A stretch of DNA of 64,000 nt from Marivirga arenosa (lineage in GTDB: Bacteria > Bacteroidota > Bacteroidia > Cytophagales > Cyclobacteriaceae), in contig NZ_CP129968.2 of the NCBI RefSeq assembly GCF_030503875.2, forward strand, positions 2,692,001-2,756,000, written 5' to 3'. Positions 7,864 to 16,141 of this stretch are shown here, piece by piece. Under the pieces are notes generated by a model that saw nothing but the letters and a program-made list of their open reading frames with translations, had not been told where the DNA came from and searched no databases. How positions within the stretch are numbered: position 1 is the first letter of the stretch; every line of letters starts with the position of its first letter. The position numbers were made by a program, and so were the translations under genes.

Positions 7864-9543
7864 TTACTGCCTATTATTTTTAATATACTGATAGATTAAG
7901 CCTACTAAAATTACAATTGCACAGCCTATCACATTAAACCATAGATAGGCCATATCAGTAAAAAAGTAGAAATATAAAACAACAGATTGTGCTACTAATG
8001 AGCCTACAAAAACAGCGTTCCCTTTTATATATTTAATAAAGAAGCCTGCTAAGAATATCCCCAAAATTGTTCCATAAAAAATTGACCCTAAGATATTTAC
8101 AGCTTGAATCAAATTATCTAGTAGTCCAGCAAATGTAGCAAAGAATATAGCCACTAGTCCCCAAAATAGGGTGAACAGCTTAGACGCAATTAAATAATGT
8201 TTATCGCTGCCATTCTTATTTATATTTCGCTTATAAATATCAATTATAGTTGTGGATGCCAAAGCATTTAATTCAGATGAAGTGGAGGACATGGCTGCTG
8301 AGAAAATTACCGCTAATAATAAACCTATAATTCCTTTAGGCAAATGATCCATTACGAAGGTTATAAAGACATAATCCGTATCCGTAGTTTCAAGATCTTC
8401 ATTGGTAGCTTTGATTATTCCTTTCGCCTCATCCCTTAATACCTCCTCTCTATTATGGATTTTGCTAAGCTCCGCTTTAATTGGTTCAATTTCATCACCT
8501 CTTGCTTCTGATAGCAATTGTACCTGAGCTCGTTTCTCTTTAAATAATTCAGCATACTGCTCCTCTACCACTTGGTATTTCTCCTTTTGCTCTGGATTTA
8601 AATACACCTCATCTTTGGCTGCATTATTGAAAAAAACCGGTGACGGATTAAATTGATAAAAAACAAATACTAAAGCTCCTATGAATAAGATTATAAACTG
8701 CATAGGAATCTTCAATAAGCCATTAAACATCAAGCCTAGTCTACTTTCTGTTAATGATTTACCTGATAAATACCTGGCTACCTGAGATTGATCGGTTCCA
8801 AAATAAGATAAGGCAACGAATAAGCCTCCCAATAAACCCGTCCAAAGTGTATATCTATTGTTGAGATCTAATTCGGTATCAATCAGTTCTAACTTACCCA
8901 TATGACCTGCAAGGCGCGTAGCTTCTACAATTCCAATGTCATCAGGAAGTAAGTGAATTACAAAAATACCAGCAGTAATCATACCTCCCATCATGATGAT
9001 CATCTGGTGTTTTTGAGTTTGACTTACAGCTTTGGTTCCACCACTTACTGTATATACAATAACTAAGGAGCCAATAATAACGGTTGTATACACTAATGGC
9101 CAACCTAAAATGGTAGATAATATAATAGAAGGAGCATATATGGTAATTCCAGCTGCCAGGCCTCTCTGAACCAAGAATAAGAAAGCTCCTAATATTCTGG
9201 TTTTAAGATCAAATCTTGACTCAAGGTACTCATATGCGGTATAAACTTTAAGCTTATAATACATAGGCAAAACCCAGATACTCAAGATGATCATAGCTAA
9301 AGGGAGGCCAAAATAGAATTGTATAAAGCCCATTCCACTTTCAAAGGCTTGACCAGGTGTAGATAAAAAGGTAATGGCACTTGCTTGAGTAGCCATAATG
9401 GACAAACCTATCGTCCACCATTTCATTGAATTATCCCCTCTGAGATAGGATTCAATATTCTTACTGCCTCTAGTTTTATAAACTCCGTAAGCAACGATTA
9501 ATAATAGCGTACCGAAAAGGACAATCCAATCAATTAAACTCAT
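7864..9543 (-). CDS. Sodium:solute symporter (SSS family), probable sugar transporter
   Basis: 559 residues, about 13 membrane helices, inner membrane. It begins with the family pattern WIVLFGTLLLIVAYGVYKTR and SIMATQASAITFLSTPGQAFESGMGF, carries YTVSGGTKAVSQTQKHQMIIM, and has LLLAVIFSAAMSSTSSELNALAST, the sodium-binding serine-rich helix. A charged, coiled-coil-like insert at about residues 310-385 is unusual in length. The start codon overlaps by 4 bp (ATGA) the stop of a 44-residue membrane peptide, indicating translational coupling. It is the last gene of the trehalose/alpha-glucoside locus, so glucose or another product of trehalose cleavage is the likely substrate; substrate is inferred from context. 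Confidence 0.88.
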   Translation of the reverse strand: MSLIDWIVLFGTLLLIVAYGVYKTRGSKNIESYLRGDNSMKWWTIGLSIMATQASAITFLSTPGQAFESGMGFIQFYFGLPLAMIILSIWVLPMYYKLKVYTAYEYLESRFDLKTRILGAFLFLVQRGLAAGITIYAPSIILSTILGWPLVYTTVIIGSLVIVYTVSGGTKAVSQTQKHQMIIMMGGMITAGIFVIHLLPDDIGIVEATRLAGHMGKLELIDTELDLNNRYTLWTGLLGGLFVALSYFGTDQSQVARYLSGKSLTESRLGLMFNGLLKIPMQFIILFIGALVFVFYQFNPSPVFFNNAAKDEVYLNPEQKEKYQVVEEQYAELFKEKRAQVQLLSEARGDEIEPIKAELSKIHNREEVLRDEAKGIIKATNEDLETTDTDYVFITFVMDHLPKGIIGLLLAVIFSAAMSSTSSELNALASTTIIDIYKRNINKNGSDKHYLIASKLFTLFWGLVAIFFATFAGLLDNLIQAVNILGSIFYGTILGIFLAGFFIKYIKGNAVFVGSLVAQSVVLYFYFFTDMAYLWFNVIGCAIVILVGLIYQYIKNNRQ

Positions 9544-9674
9544 TTGAAATATTGGGTTATAGAATAAAACAAAATGATTAGACTAGTCAATACAATGATC
9601 AATAGCCAATAGAATCTACTCCACTTTCCTAAAACTGGTGGATGATTGTCCTCAAAGTCTTTTTCGTTTTCCAT
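9540..9674 (-). CDS. 44-residue single-pass membrane peptide coupled to the symporter
   Basis: A short frame runs from ATG at 9674 to TGA at 9540-9542. The peptide starts MENEKDFEDNHPPVLGKWSR, an acidic soluble segment, followed by one membrane helix (FYWLLIIVLTSLIILFYSIT) and a short tail QYFK. The TGA overlaps the ATG of the sodium symporter gene in the sequence ATGA, the classic arrangement for translational coupling. Small membrane proteins encoded directly before SSS-family symporters are known in several bacterial groups, where they act as accessory subunits. I infer the same here; no family name is claimed. Confidence 0.72.
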   Translation of the reverse strand: MENEKDFEDNHPPVLGKWSRFYWLLIIVLTSLIILFYSITQYFK

Positions 9675-9710
9675 TGACGGAAATTAGAGCTAATTCATCA
9701 AAAACAAAAG

Positions 9711-9751
9711 ATTGGTTTTGTAAACGGTAAAAAAACTTTTCTAAAACCAAT
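9711..9751. promoter_or_regulatory. Inverted repeat enclosing a LacI-type half-palindrome upstream of the second symporter unit
   Basis: ATTGGTTTT (9711-9719) and AAAACCAAT (9743-9751) form a perfect 9-bp inverted repeat with a 23-bp loop. Inside is TGTAAACGGTAAAA (9719-9732), which resembles LacI/CcpA-type operators (central CG, GTAA arm) and shares the GTAA-n-CG core with the palindrome beside the lacI-type gene. It lies between the GH13 stop and the small membrane peptide start. It could be an operator for the last two genes, or an RNA hairpin. Low confidence. Confidence 0.3.
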
Positions 9752-9757
9752 ATGAAA

Positions 9758-11404
9758 TTACTTTACTTTAAAGATTTTTGATTCCCATGGTCTGAGCTTA
9801 TTTATTTCATTCGTCTCTTGGTAATTATCTATCAATAACTGGATGTCATTTGGCAAGCTAATTGAAACTGAATTATGCTTATCAGATAAATTTAGCAAAA
9901 CCCAATAATTATGATGTTCATCCCATCTATTGAAAATAAATAACTCAGGATCCTCCACTAAATAACATTTATAATCACCATGAACTAATGTTGGATTTTT
10001 CTTTCTAACGGAAATCATATTCCTGTAGAAATTCAATACAGAATCAGGATCTTCCTCCTGACTCTCAGCATTTATTAATTCAAAGTTATCATTCACTTTC
10101 AACCATGGCTTCGCATCACTGAATCCAGCATTCGATTCACTATTCCATTGAAATGGGGTTCTTGCATTATCTCTACTTTGTTGGTGAACCAATTCCATGA
10201 ATTTTTCAGGATCACTTCCTTTTTCCATTGCATCCCTCCAGCTATTTAAGGTTTCAATATCCTGATAATCATCAATAGATTCGAAGGCCACATTGGTCAT
10301 TCCAATTTCATCCCCTTGAAAAATATAAGGAGTTCCTCTCATACTTAATAAAAGCGTTGAAAGAAGTTTAGCAGATTTTTTCCAATACTTTCCATCATCC
10401 CCGAAACGAGATACAATTCTAGGAAAGTCATGATTCCCTAAAAATATACTTCCCCAGCCTTTATCTTTAAGTTTTTCATCCCATTGGTTAAATACCTTTT
10501 TCATATCTACCAAATCATAAGGGATGGGATCATACTTACCCCCTGGTCCATTGTCAATATACATATGACCAAAGTGAAATATCATATTTAATTCACCTCT
10601 ATCTTTCCCCACATAATTAAGCGCATTATCTAATGTTATACCTGGCCCTTCGCCTACAGTCATGCAATCATAATGTTGCAAAACCTCTTGGTTCATTTCT
10701 TTTAAATACTCATGAACTTTAGGTCCGTTTGCATAATAATCTGAGATGATTTCTGTAAACACATTCGATTTTGAACTTGGTAAACCAGGTTTTTTGGAAA
10801 TGAGACTTACTACATCCATTCTGAAGCCATCTATTCCTTTTTTAAACCAAAAATGCATGATATCATAAATCTCCTGCCTCACTTTAGGGTTTTCCCAATT
10901 TAGATCAGGTTGCTTTTTTGAGAACAAATGAAGGTAATAAGCATCTGTCTCTTTACTATATTCCCAAGCATTACCAGAAAAAAAAGACGGCCAATTATTG
11001 GGTAGATTACCATCTTCTGATTTTCTCCAAATATAATAGTCACGATATGGATTATCTTCACTTTCGGCAGAAGCTTTGAACCATCTATGCTCGTCAGATG
11101 TATGATTAGGGACAATATCCATGATCAATTTCATCCCCCTATCATGTATACCATTAAGGAGCTTGTCAAAGTCTGACATTTCACCAAAATCAGTCATGAT
11201 TTCTCTATAATCACTTACATCATAACCATTATCATCATTAGGTGATTGATATATGGGGCACAGCCAAACTACATCAACTCCAATAGATTTTATATAATCC
11301 AATTTGCTAATGATGCCAGGTAAATCACCTATACCATCATCATTACTGTCTTTAAAACTTCTCGGATAAATTTGATAAACTATAGCTTCTTTCCACCAAG
11401 TCAT
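9758..11404 (-). CDS. GH13 alpha-glucosidase (oligo-1,6-glucosidase type)
   Basis: 548 residues, no signal peptide, so cytoplasmic. All GH13 regions are intact: region I DIVPNH (residues 96-101), region II GFRMDVV with nucleophile D197, region III VGEGP with acid/base E252, and region IV FLGNHD with transition-state D326. QPDLNW at 165-170 is the region V signature of the oligo-1,6-glucosidase/alpha-glucosidase subgroup. A C-terminal beta domain follows at about 470-548. The enzyme hydrolyses short alpha-glucosides (isomaltose, trehalose-like or maltose-like) from the non-reducing end. It sits between two sodium symporters and downstream of a trehalase, suggesting it processes oligosaccharides imported intact. 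Exact linkage preference cannot be read from the sequence. Confidence 0.9.
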   Translation of the reverse strand: MTWWKEAIVYQIYPRSFKDSNDDGIGDLPGIISKLDYIKSIGVDVVWLCPIYQSPNDDNGYDVSDYREIMTDFGEMSDFDKLLNGIHDRGMKLIMDIVPNHTSDEHRWFKASAESEDNPYRDYYIWRKSEDGNLPNNWPSFFSGNAWEYSKETDAYYLHLFSKKQPDLNWENPKVRQEIYDIMHFWFKKGIDGFRMDVVSLISKKPGLPSSKSNVFTEIISDYYANGPKVHEYLKEMNQEVLQHYDCMTVGEGPGITLDNALNYVGKDRGELNMIFHFGHMYIDNGPGGKYDPIPYDLVDMKKVFNQWDEKLKDKGWGSIFLGNHDFPRIVSRFGDDGKYWKKSAKLLSTLLLSMRGTPYIFQGDEIGMTNVAFESIDDYQDIETLNSWRDAMEKGSDPEKFMELVHQQSRDNARTPFQWNSESNAGFSDAKPWLKVNDNFELINAESQEEDPDSVLNFYRNMISVRKKNPTLVHGDYKCYLVEDPELFIFNRWDEHHNYWVLLNLSDKHNSVSISLPNDIQLLIDNYQETNEINKLRPWESKIFKVK

Positions 11405-11429
11405 AAATAATTAATTCTTTTTTTAGTTA

Positions 11430-13112
11430 TTACCAGAACCAAATGACAATTGCAGCTGTCACAATAAGTAAAAGCAATGACAATACTCTGTAGTTTTTAT
11501 ACCAAGGCAAGCCTTCAAGCTCTTTTGTTTCGGCTCTAAATATTTGAATTGACCAAACCATATCATCAGTTTTTTCAGCTGCAGGAGGAGCAGTCATTAA
11601 ACTCACTATGATTTGTATAAGCATTACTGCTAGCATCAATAAAGGTGCTTTATGAAGATAATGAATATCATTTAGTGCAGGCACTAAATCGAACACACTC
11701 GATAAAATAATGAAGACCGAAATCATGAATCCTCCTATTAATCCGGCAATAGCTCCATGACCATTTGCACGCTTCCAAAATAAGCCCATTAGGAATACTG
11801 CTACTATTGGGGGTGCAATTAATCCTAAAATGATTTGTAAATAATCGAATAAGGAACCAAACCTATCAATCTGAGGTGCCCACAATGCTGCTAATAATAC
11901 CAAAACCAAAGTGGCAATTTGACCTGTTCTCACTAATTGCTTACTGCTCATATCAGGTTTTATACTTCTTACAAAATCCATTGTGATAAGTGTGGAGGAT
12001 GAATTAAGTGTAGCACTAATACTAGAGGACATCGCTGCTAATAAACCAGCTATCACTATACCTAATAAGCCAGTAGGTAGTAAGCTGTAGATTAATAATG
12101 GATAAGTCATGTTCGGACAATCTGCAAGATTAGTGCATAAAACCTCACCAGCATCGGTCTTCATATAATAATTCAATGGGCTGATATCCATTCCTGAGAA
12201 AATAACGATTGCAATAATACCTGGTATTACCATGAAGAATAACACGGGAAGCTTTAATAAACCTGCAAAGATAGCTCCCCACCTACCATGATTAATGTCC
12301 TTTGCACTAAGTACACGCTGAACCATAAATTGATTATTCGCCCAAAAATAAAATCCAAGTAGAGGTACACCAAATAACAAACCTGTCCAAGGCATATATT
12401 CGCTCTCAAGTGGACGAACTAAGCTCAAAATTTCATCTGGGTTTTTGCCCTGTGGTTGTATGCTTTCCAAACCTGCCATCATACCTGACCAACCCCCCAC
12501 TTCAGAAAAACAGAAATAGGTCAACACCATTGAACTTGCGAATAACAGTAAAGCTTGAATTACCTCAGTATGAACCACAGAGGATAATCCCCCTGGAATA
12601 GTATAAGCAGCTGCCGCAGCCGCCAATATTAAAATAATAATAGTAGAATCTAATTCAGGGAAAATGATTTTCAATATCAAATTACCCGCATATAAACCAG
12701 AGGCTGTATCTATAATTACGTTGCCTATAATAGTAATTGAAGAGAAATAATATCGTGATCTACTGTCGTATCTTCTTTCTAAAAATTCAGGCATAGTATA
12801 TACCTTCGATCTCAAATAAAAAGGCAAGAAGAAAATGGCAAAGAAAACTAGTACTACCGCAGCCATCCATTCATAATTGTAGACAGCCAGATTTGTATTG
12901 TAAGCTTCGGATGTTAAACCAATTAATGTATTACTTCCTATATTCGCTGCAAATAATGATATCCCTACTATGGGCCATATCATGTTTCTACCTGCTAAAA
13001 AGTAATCTTCTGATGTTTTTTGTTTTCCTTTTTTAATACCATACCAAATGATACCAACTAGATAAACTATTATAATACCACCATCAATAAGGCTTAAACC
13101 GATTTCTTTCAT
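11430..13112 (-). CDS. Sodium/sugar cotransporter (SSS family, SGLT-like)
   Basis: 560 residues with about 14 membrane helices, inner membrane. Diagnostic segments are TSEDYFLAGRNMIWPIVGISLFA near the N-terminus, FYLRSKVYTMPEFLERRYDSRSRY, AYTIPGGLSSVVHTEVIQALLL, and GLLAAMSSSISATLNSSSTLITMDF, the serine-rich sodium site helix. It resembles the vibrio/human SGLT branch (the ANIGSNTLIGLTSEAY segment) more than the other symporter of this locus, so the two transporters probably carry different sugars. It lies 68 bp downstream of the periplasmic trehalase and 25 bp upstream of the alpha-glucosidase; glucose from trehalose is the likely cargo. Confidence 0.9.
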   Translation of the reverse strand: MKEIGLSLIDGGIIIVYLVGIIWYGIKKGKQKTSEDYFLAGRNMIWPIVGISLFAANIGSNTLIGLTSEAYNTNLAVYNYEWMAAVVLVFFAIFFLPFYLRSKVYTMPEFLERRYDSRSRYYFSSITIIGNVIIDTASGLYAGNLILKIIFPELDSTIIILILAAAAAAYTIPGGLSSVVHTEVIQALLLFASSMVLTYFCFSEVGGWSGMMAGLESIQPQGKNPDEILSLVRPLESEYMPWTGLLFGVPLLGFYFWANNQFMVQRVLSAKDINHGRWGAIFAGLLKLPVLFFMVIPGIIAIVIFSGMDISPLNYYMKTDAGEVLCTNLADCPNMTYPLLIYSLLPTGLLGIVIAGLLAAMSSSISATLNSSSTLITMDFVRSIKPDMSSKQLVRTGQIATLVLVLLAALWAPQIDRFGSLFDYLQIILGLIAPPIVAVFLMGLFWKRANGHGAIAGLIGGFMISVFIILSSVFDLVPALNDIHYLHKAPLLMLAVMLIQIIVSLMTAPPAAEKTDDMVWSIQIFRAETKELEGLPWYKNYRVLSLLLLIVTAAIVIWFW

Positions 13113-13180
13113 CTTTCCATAGATTTAATTAAAATTCATTTCATGCCAATCCCTTCAAATTTTCATCTTTCACTATTTCT

Positions 13181-14797
13181 TTATTCTACAACTGCTTCCT
13201 TTTCTTCCAAAATCTTCTTCATAGCTACAGCAACGCCATTTGTCCATCCAAAACCATCTTGTAAAGGATATTCTCCACCGCCTGCTTGTAAGCTGGTATC
13301 AGCTACATTATATTTTTCCATCATCTTTCCAGTCTCTCTGTAAACCTTTTCATTTAAGCTTAACCATCTGTTGATTATATCCAAACCTTCTTCATGCTGA
13401 CCGTAATTGAAGAAAGAATTTACCCCTATCCATTGCAATGGAGCCCAGGCATTAGGATAATCCCATTGCTGACCTGTTTCATTGGTAGTGCTTACTAATC
13501 CTCCATCTAACAATAAGCTATCTTTAACTTGCTTTAATACCATTCTAGCCTTATCCTTTGGAGCAATTTTAGCGAATAACGGATAGGCTGTAGCCATACT
13601 CAAAACATCAGTATGCTCGTTATCCTTATAATTATAATCTGCATACCTTTTATTAGATTCATCCCATAATAAACTATTAATCGCCTGTTTTCTGGAATTA
13701 GCTTTCTTGAGGTAATAATCAGCACTATCTAATAGCTCATCCCAGTTATAAGCTTGCGCAATTTTAATTTCAAGGAAATATAATAATACATTTAAGTCAA
13801 CTGGGATAATATCCGTGGTCTGGATAGTACTCATTTGCTGTGGAGAAGCAAACCATCTGCTGCTATAATCCCAACCTGATTCTGCTCCTGCTCTTAAATC
13901 ACGATAAGCTTTTACCGAATCTAAATTATTATTTTTAACAAGCTCATAATCTTCCTTAAATGATTCGGGTCTAGGCTTTGCATATTCATCGAAATATCGA
14001 TTTAAAACGATATCATCTTCTAATAAAACAACTCTTTTGGATGCTGGATTTTCGGCAGTTAATTGATTGCTATTTCTCATCCAAAAATTATACTCTTGGG
14101 TTAAATAAGGTAAGTAAGAAATAAATTGAGAACGGTTATCGCTAGTAAGTTCATCAACCATCAAAGCAAAAAAAGGTGGTTGACTTCTTCCTGAATAATA
14201 AATTCTATTTCCATTTGGAATAAAACCTAAGCTATCAATAAGAAATGCAAAATTATCTAACATATTTATTGCTAGTTCATCCTTCCCAGATGCTTTAAGA
14301 CCAAGCATAGTAAAATAAGAATCCCAATAATAAATTTCTCTAAACCTTCCTCCTGGTACTATATATGGATTTGGTAATGGTATTAAAGATGATTTATTTA
14401 CAGAGTCAGCTGGCCTTGTTAAAACTGGCCATAAACTCTCAATATGTTCATACATATCCTTTGAATCATCTGAACTAAAATTTGATTGTGGATTTTCAGG
14501 AAGTTCAAAATGCTTCAAAACAAATTTTTCAAGATCAAAATCCTTCCTTTTCTTTTCAGCCATGTAACTGATTCTAATTTTCTTAAAATCAGACTTTGGA
14601 GTACAATCAACGAAGGTCTTCGAATCTTCAAATACGCCTTCTAATTGAACTCTTTTAAATAATTCAGAATCATAAAATTCTAGAAAATCTTCTTTTTCAT
14701 TACTAATCTTAACCTCATTCTCAGGTATTTCATCGCATGAAAAAGTGATTAATAATAGTAAAAATAAAAGACTGAAATAGTTAGGATATTTTTTCAT
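13181..14797 (-). CDS. Trehalase (GH37), lipoprotein
   Basis: Splits alpha,alpha-trehalose into two glucoses. 538 residues, close to E. coli TreA. The lipoprotein signal ends LLITFSC with lipidated Cys21, so the enzyme is anchored in the periplasm or at the outer membrane. Trehalase signature 1, PGGRFREIYYWDSYF, is at 148-162; signature 2, QWDYPNAWAP, is at 444-453. The catalytic acid is D310 in ESGWDYSSRW and the catalytic base is E494 in MMEKYN. The glycine-rich GGGEYPLQDGFGWTNG follows. Stop-to-start spacing with the upstream haloperoxidase-like gene is 1 bp. With SusCD upstream and a sugar symporter downstream, this gene defines the substrate of the locus as trehalose or a trehalose derivative. 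Confidence 0.94.
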   Translation of the reverse strand: MKKYPNYFSLLFLLLLITFSCDEIPENEVKISNEKEDFLEFYDSELFKRVQLEGVFEDSKTFVDCTPKSDFKKIRISYMAEKKRKDFDLEKFVLKHFELPENPQSNFSSDDSKDMYEHIESLWPVLTRPADSVNKSSLIPLPNPYIVPGGRFREIYYWDSYFTMLGLKASGKDELAINMLDNFAFLIDSLGFIPNGNRIYYSGRSQPPFFALMVDELTSDNRSQFISYLPYLTQEYNFWMRNSNQLTAENPASKRVVLLEDDIVLNRYFDEYAKPRPESFKEDYELVKNNNLDSVKAYRDLRAGAESGWDYSSRWFASPQQMSTIQTTDIIPVDLNVLLYFLEIKIAQAYNWDELLDSADYYLKKANSRKQAINSLLWDESNKRYADYNYKDNEHTDVLSMATAYPLFAKIAPKDKARMVLKQVKDSLLLDGGLVSTTNETGQQWDYPNAWAPLQWIGVNSFFNYGQHEEGLDIINRWLSLNEKVYRETGKMMEKYNVADTSLQAGGGEYPLQDGFGWTNGVAVAMKKILEEKEAVVE

Positions 14798-14798
14798 C

Positions 14799-16139
14799 TT
14801 ATTTAATTGCTATTGAATTATTTTCTCTAAAAGTTATTTTTTTTCTAATCTCCTGTGCAACTTGCTGACCTTGCCAAATACCTTCTTCAATGGCCTTACG
14901 GTAGTGAATTCCTCCATATAATCTACTCATAGCAGCCTCTCTGGAAGCTTCCATAAATGAATCAAATTCTCTAGATGGTAAGCCATATTTTTGTTCAGTA
15001 CTGTCTACAAAATGAAAATTATCACCATAAACATCAGTCAAAGCATTAGCTGCAGCTGTAGAAATCACACTATGACCACTCGTATATTCAGGAAAAGGGG
15101 GAGTTTGTAAAGTTGGGGTCCAATCTTCATCAATTCTTCTATTGATGATGGTCTCAGGCCTTATTAAATTAGACCTATATTTCTCATCCCAACAAGCAAT
15201 AAAAGCATCTGCAAGAGCAATTGTTGTTTTTGCATAAGCATAACTACTTTCCATTAAATCAGAATCATGTGCTTTAGCTGCTATTTTTGTGATTCCCATC
15301 CAATGTCCACCAGGAGTTATTTTTTTAGTCGCGAACATAACATGGCCTGTTACATTCATCACATAAGGATTACAATCCCAAAAAGAAGCAATTTCCTTCT
15401 CCTCAGAGTTAGCATTTTTAACTACCTCATACACTTCCATAATCTCTTTATAAAATGGACTACCTTTCTCCATGCTGAATTGATATGGAGGTTGAGGAAC
15501 AAACTGATCTGCACTATCTAAAACGAATGTCCTAATTTTATTCCAATGCGGTTCAATAGCAGCCATATAAGCAGGCGGTGTAGGCTCCCAATGATTTGGC
15601 TTATCACTTAAGGGATGTTTAGCCATTGTTCTAGTTTCTTTATAATTATCTTCATTAGCCCAAGCCTTTATGTGCTCGTGAACTAGCTTACCGTAAGCAA
15701 TTGACGCTTCCCATTCCGCTTCTGTCAATCCCCTTTCTTTAAGTTTCAACTTCCACTCTGCTAACCATTCTTCTAACATATCCTCGGAAAAAATCAGCAT
15801 TTTTGAGGTTAAATAATTAGCATATATACTGGCAATATCAATATTAACCTCCTCATTGGTATAATTTGGAATAGGAGTTAAACCATTAAGCTGACCCCCT
15901 AAAGATTTATAGCTTGAATCATTAGTAGCCAAAACTTCATAGGTAACTATCGAAGGATAAACATATACTCTGCTCGCTACAGGAGGTGAAAAAATGTCGT
16001 GAACAGTAATATCTGTTACTTTTTGCATCAGGGAATGCAAGTCTGCAGCCTCTACCTTTGTTTTTTGATGAGGCTTTTCAGAGCATGAAAAAATTATTCC
16101 TGCCGAAATAAGAAAGATTAAAAATATACGCTTCATCAC
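14799..16139 (-). CDS. Vanadium-dependent haloperoxidase/PAP2-superfamily lipoprotein
   Basis: 446 residues with a lipoprotein signal (lipidated Cys19 in IIFSC). The PAP2/vanadate pocket is nearly complete: K320-x6-R327-P, then Y-T-S354-G-H356, then S-R406-x5-H412, with the spacing of fungal vanadium chloroperoxidase (K353/R360, SGH404, R490/H496). The acidic residue four positions after the last histidine is replaced by alanine, so it may be a modified phosphatase or haloperoxidase. The pocket can bind vanadate or phosphate; which chemistry occurs cannot be decided. Genes of this family commonly sit beside VCBS/UnbV lipoproteins and SusCD in Bacteroidota, as here. It could remove a phosphate or similar group from trehalose derivatives before trehalase acts; that is inference. 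Confidence 0.85.
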   Translation of the reverse strand: MMKRIFLIFLISAGIIFSCSEKPHQKTKVEAADLHSLMQKVTDITVHDIFSPPVASRVYVYPSIVTYEVLATNDSSYKSLGGQLNGLTPIPNYTNEEVNIDIASIYANYLTSKMLIFSEDMLEEWLAEWKLKLKERGLTEAEWEASIAYGKLVHEHIKAWANEDNYKETRTMAKHPLSDKPNHWEPTPPAYMAAIEPHWNKIRTFVLDSADQFVPQPPYQFSMEKGSPFYKEIMEVYEVVKNANSEEKEIASFWDCNPYVMNVTGHVMFATKKITPGGHWMGITKIAAKAHDSDLMESSYAYAKTTIALADAFIACWDEKYRSNLIRPETIINRRIDEDWTPTLQTPPFPEYTSGHSVISTAAANALTDVYGDNFHFVDSTEQKYGLPSREFDSFMEASREAAMSRLYGGIHYRKAIEEGIWQGQQVAQEIRKKITFRENNSIAIK

Positions 16140-16141
16140 TA

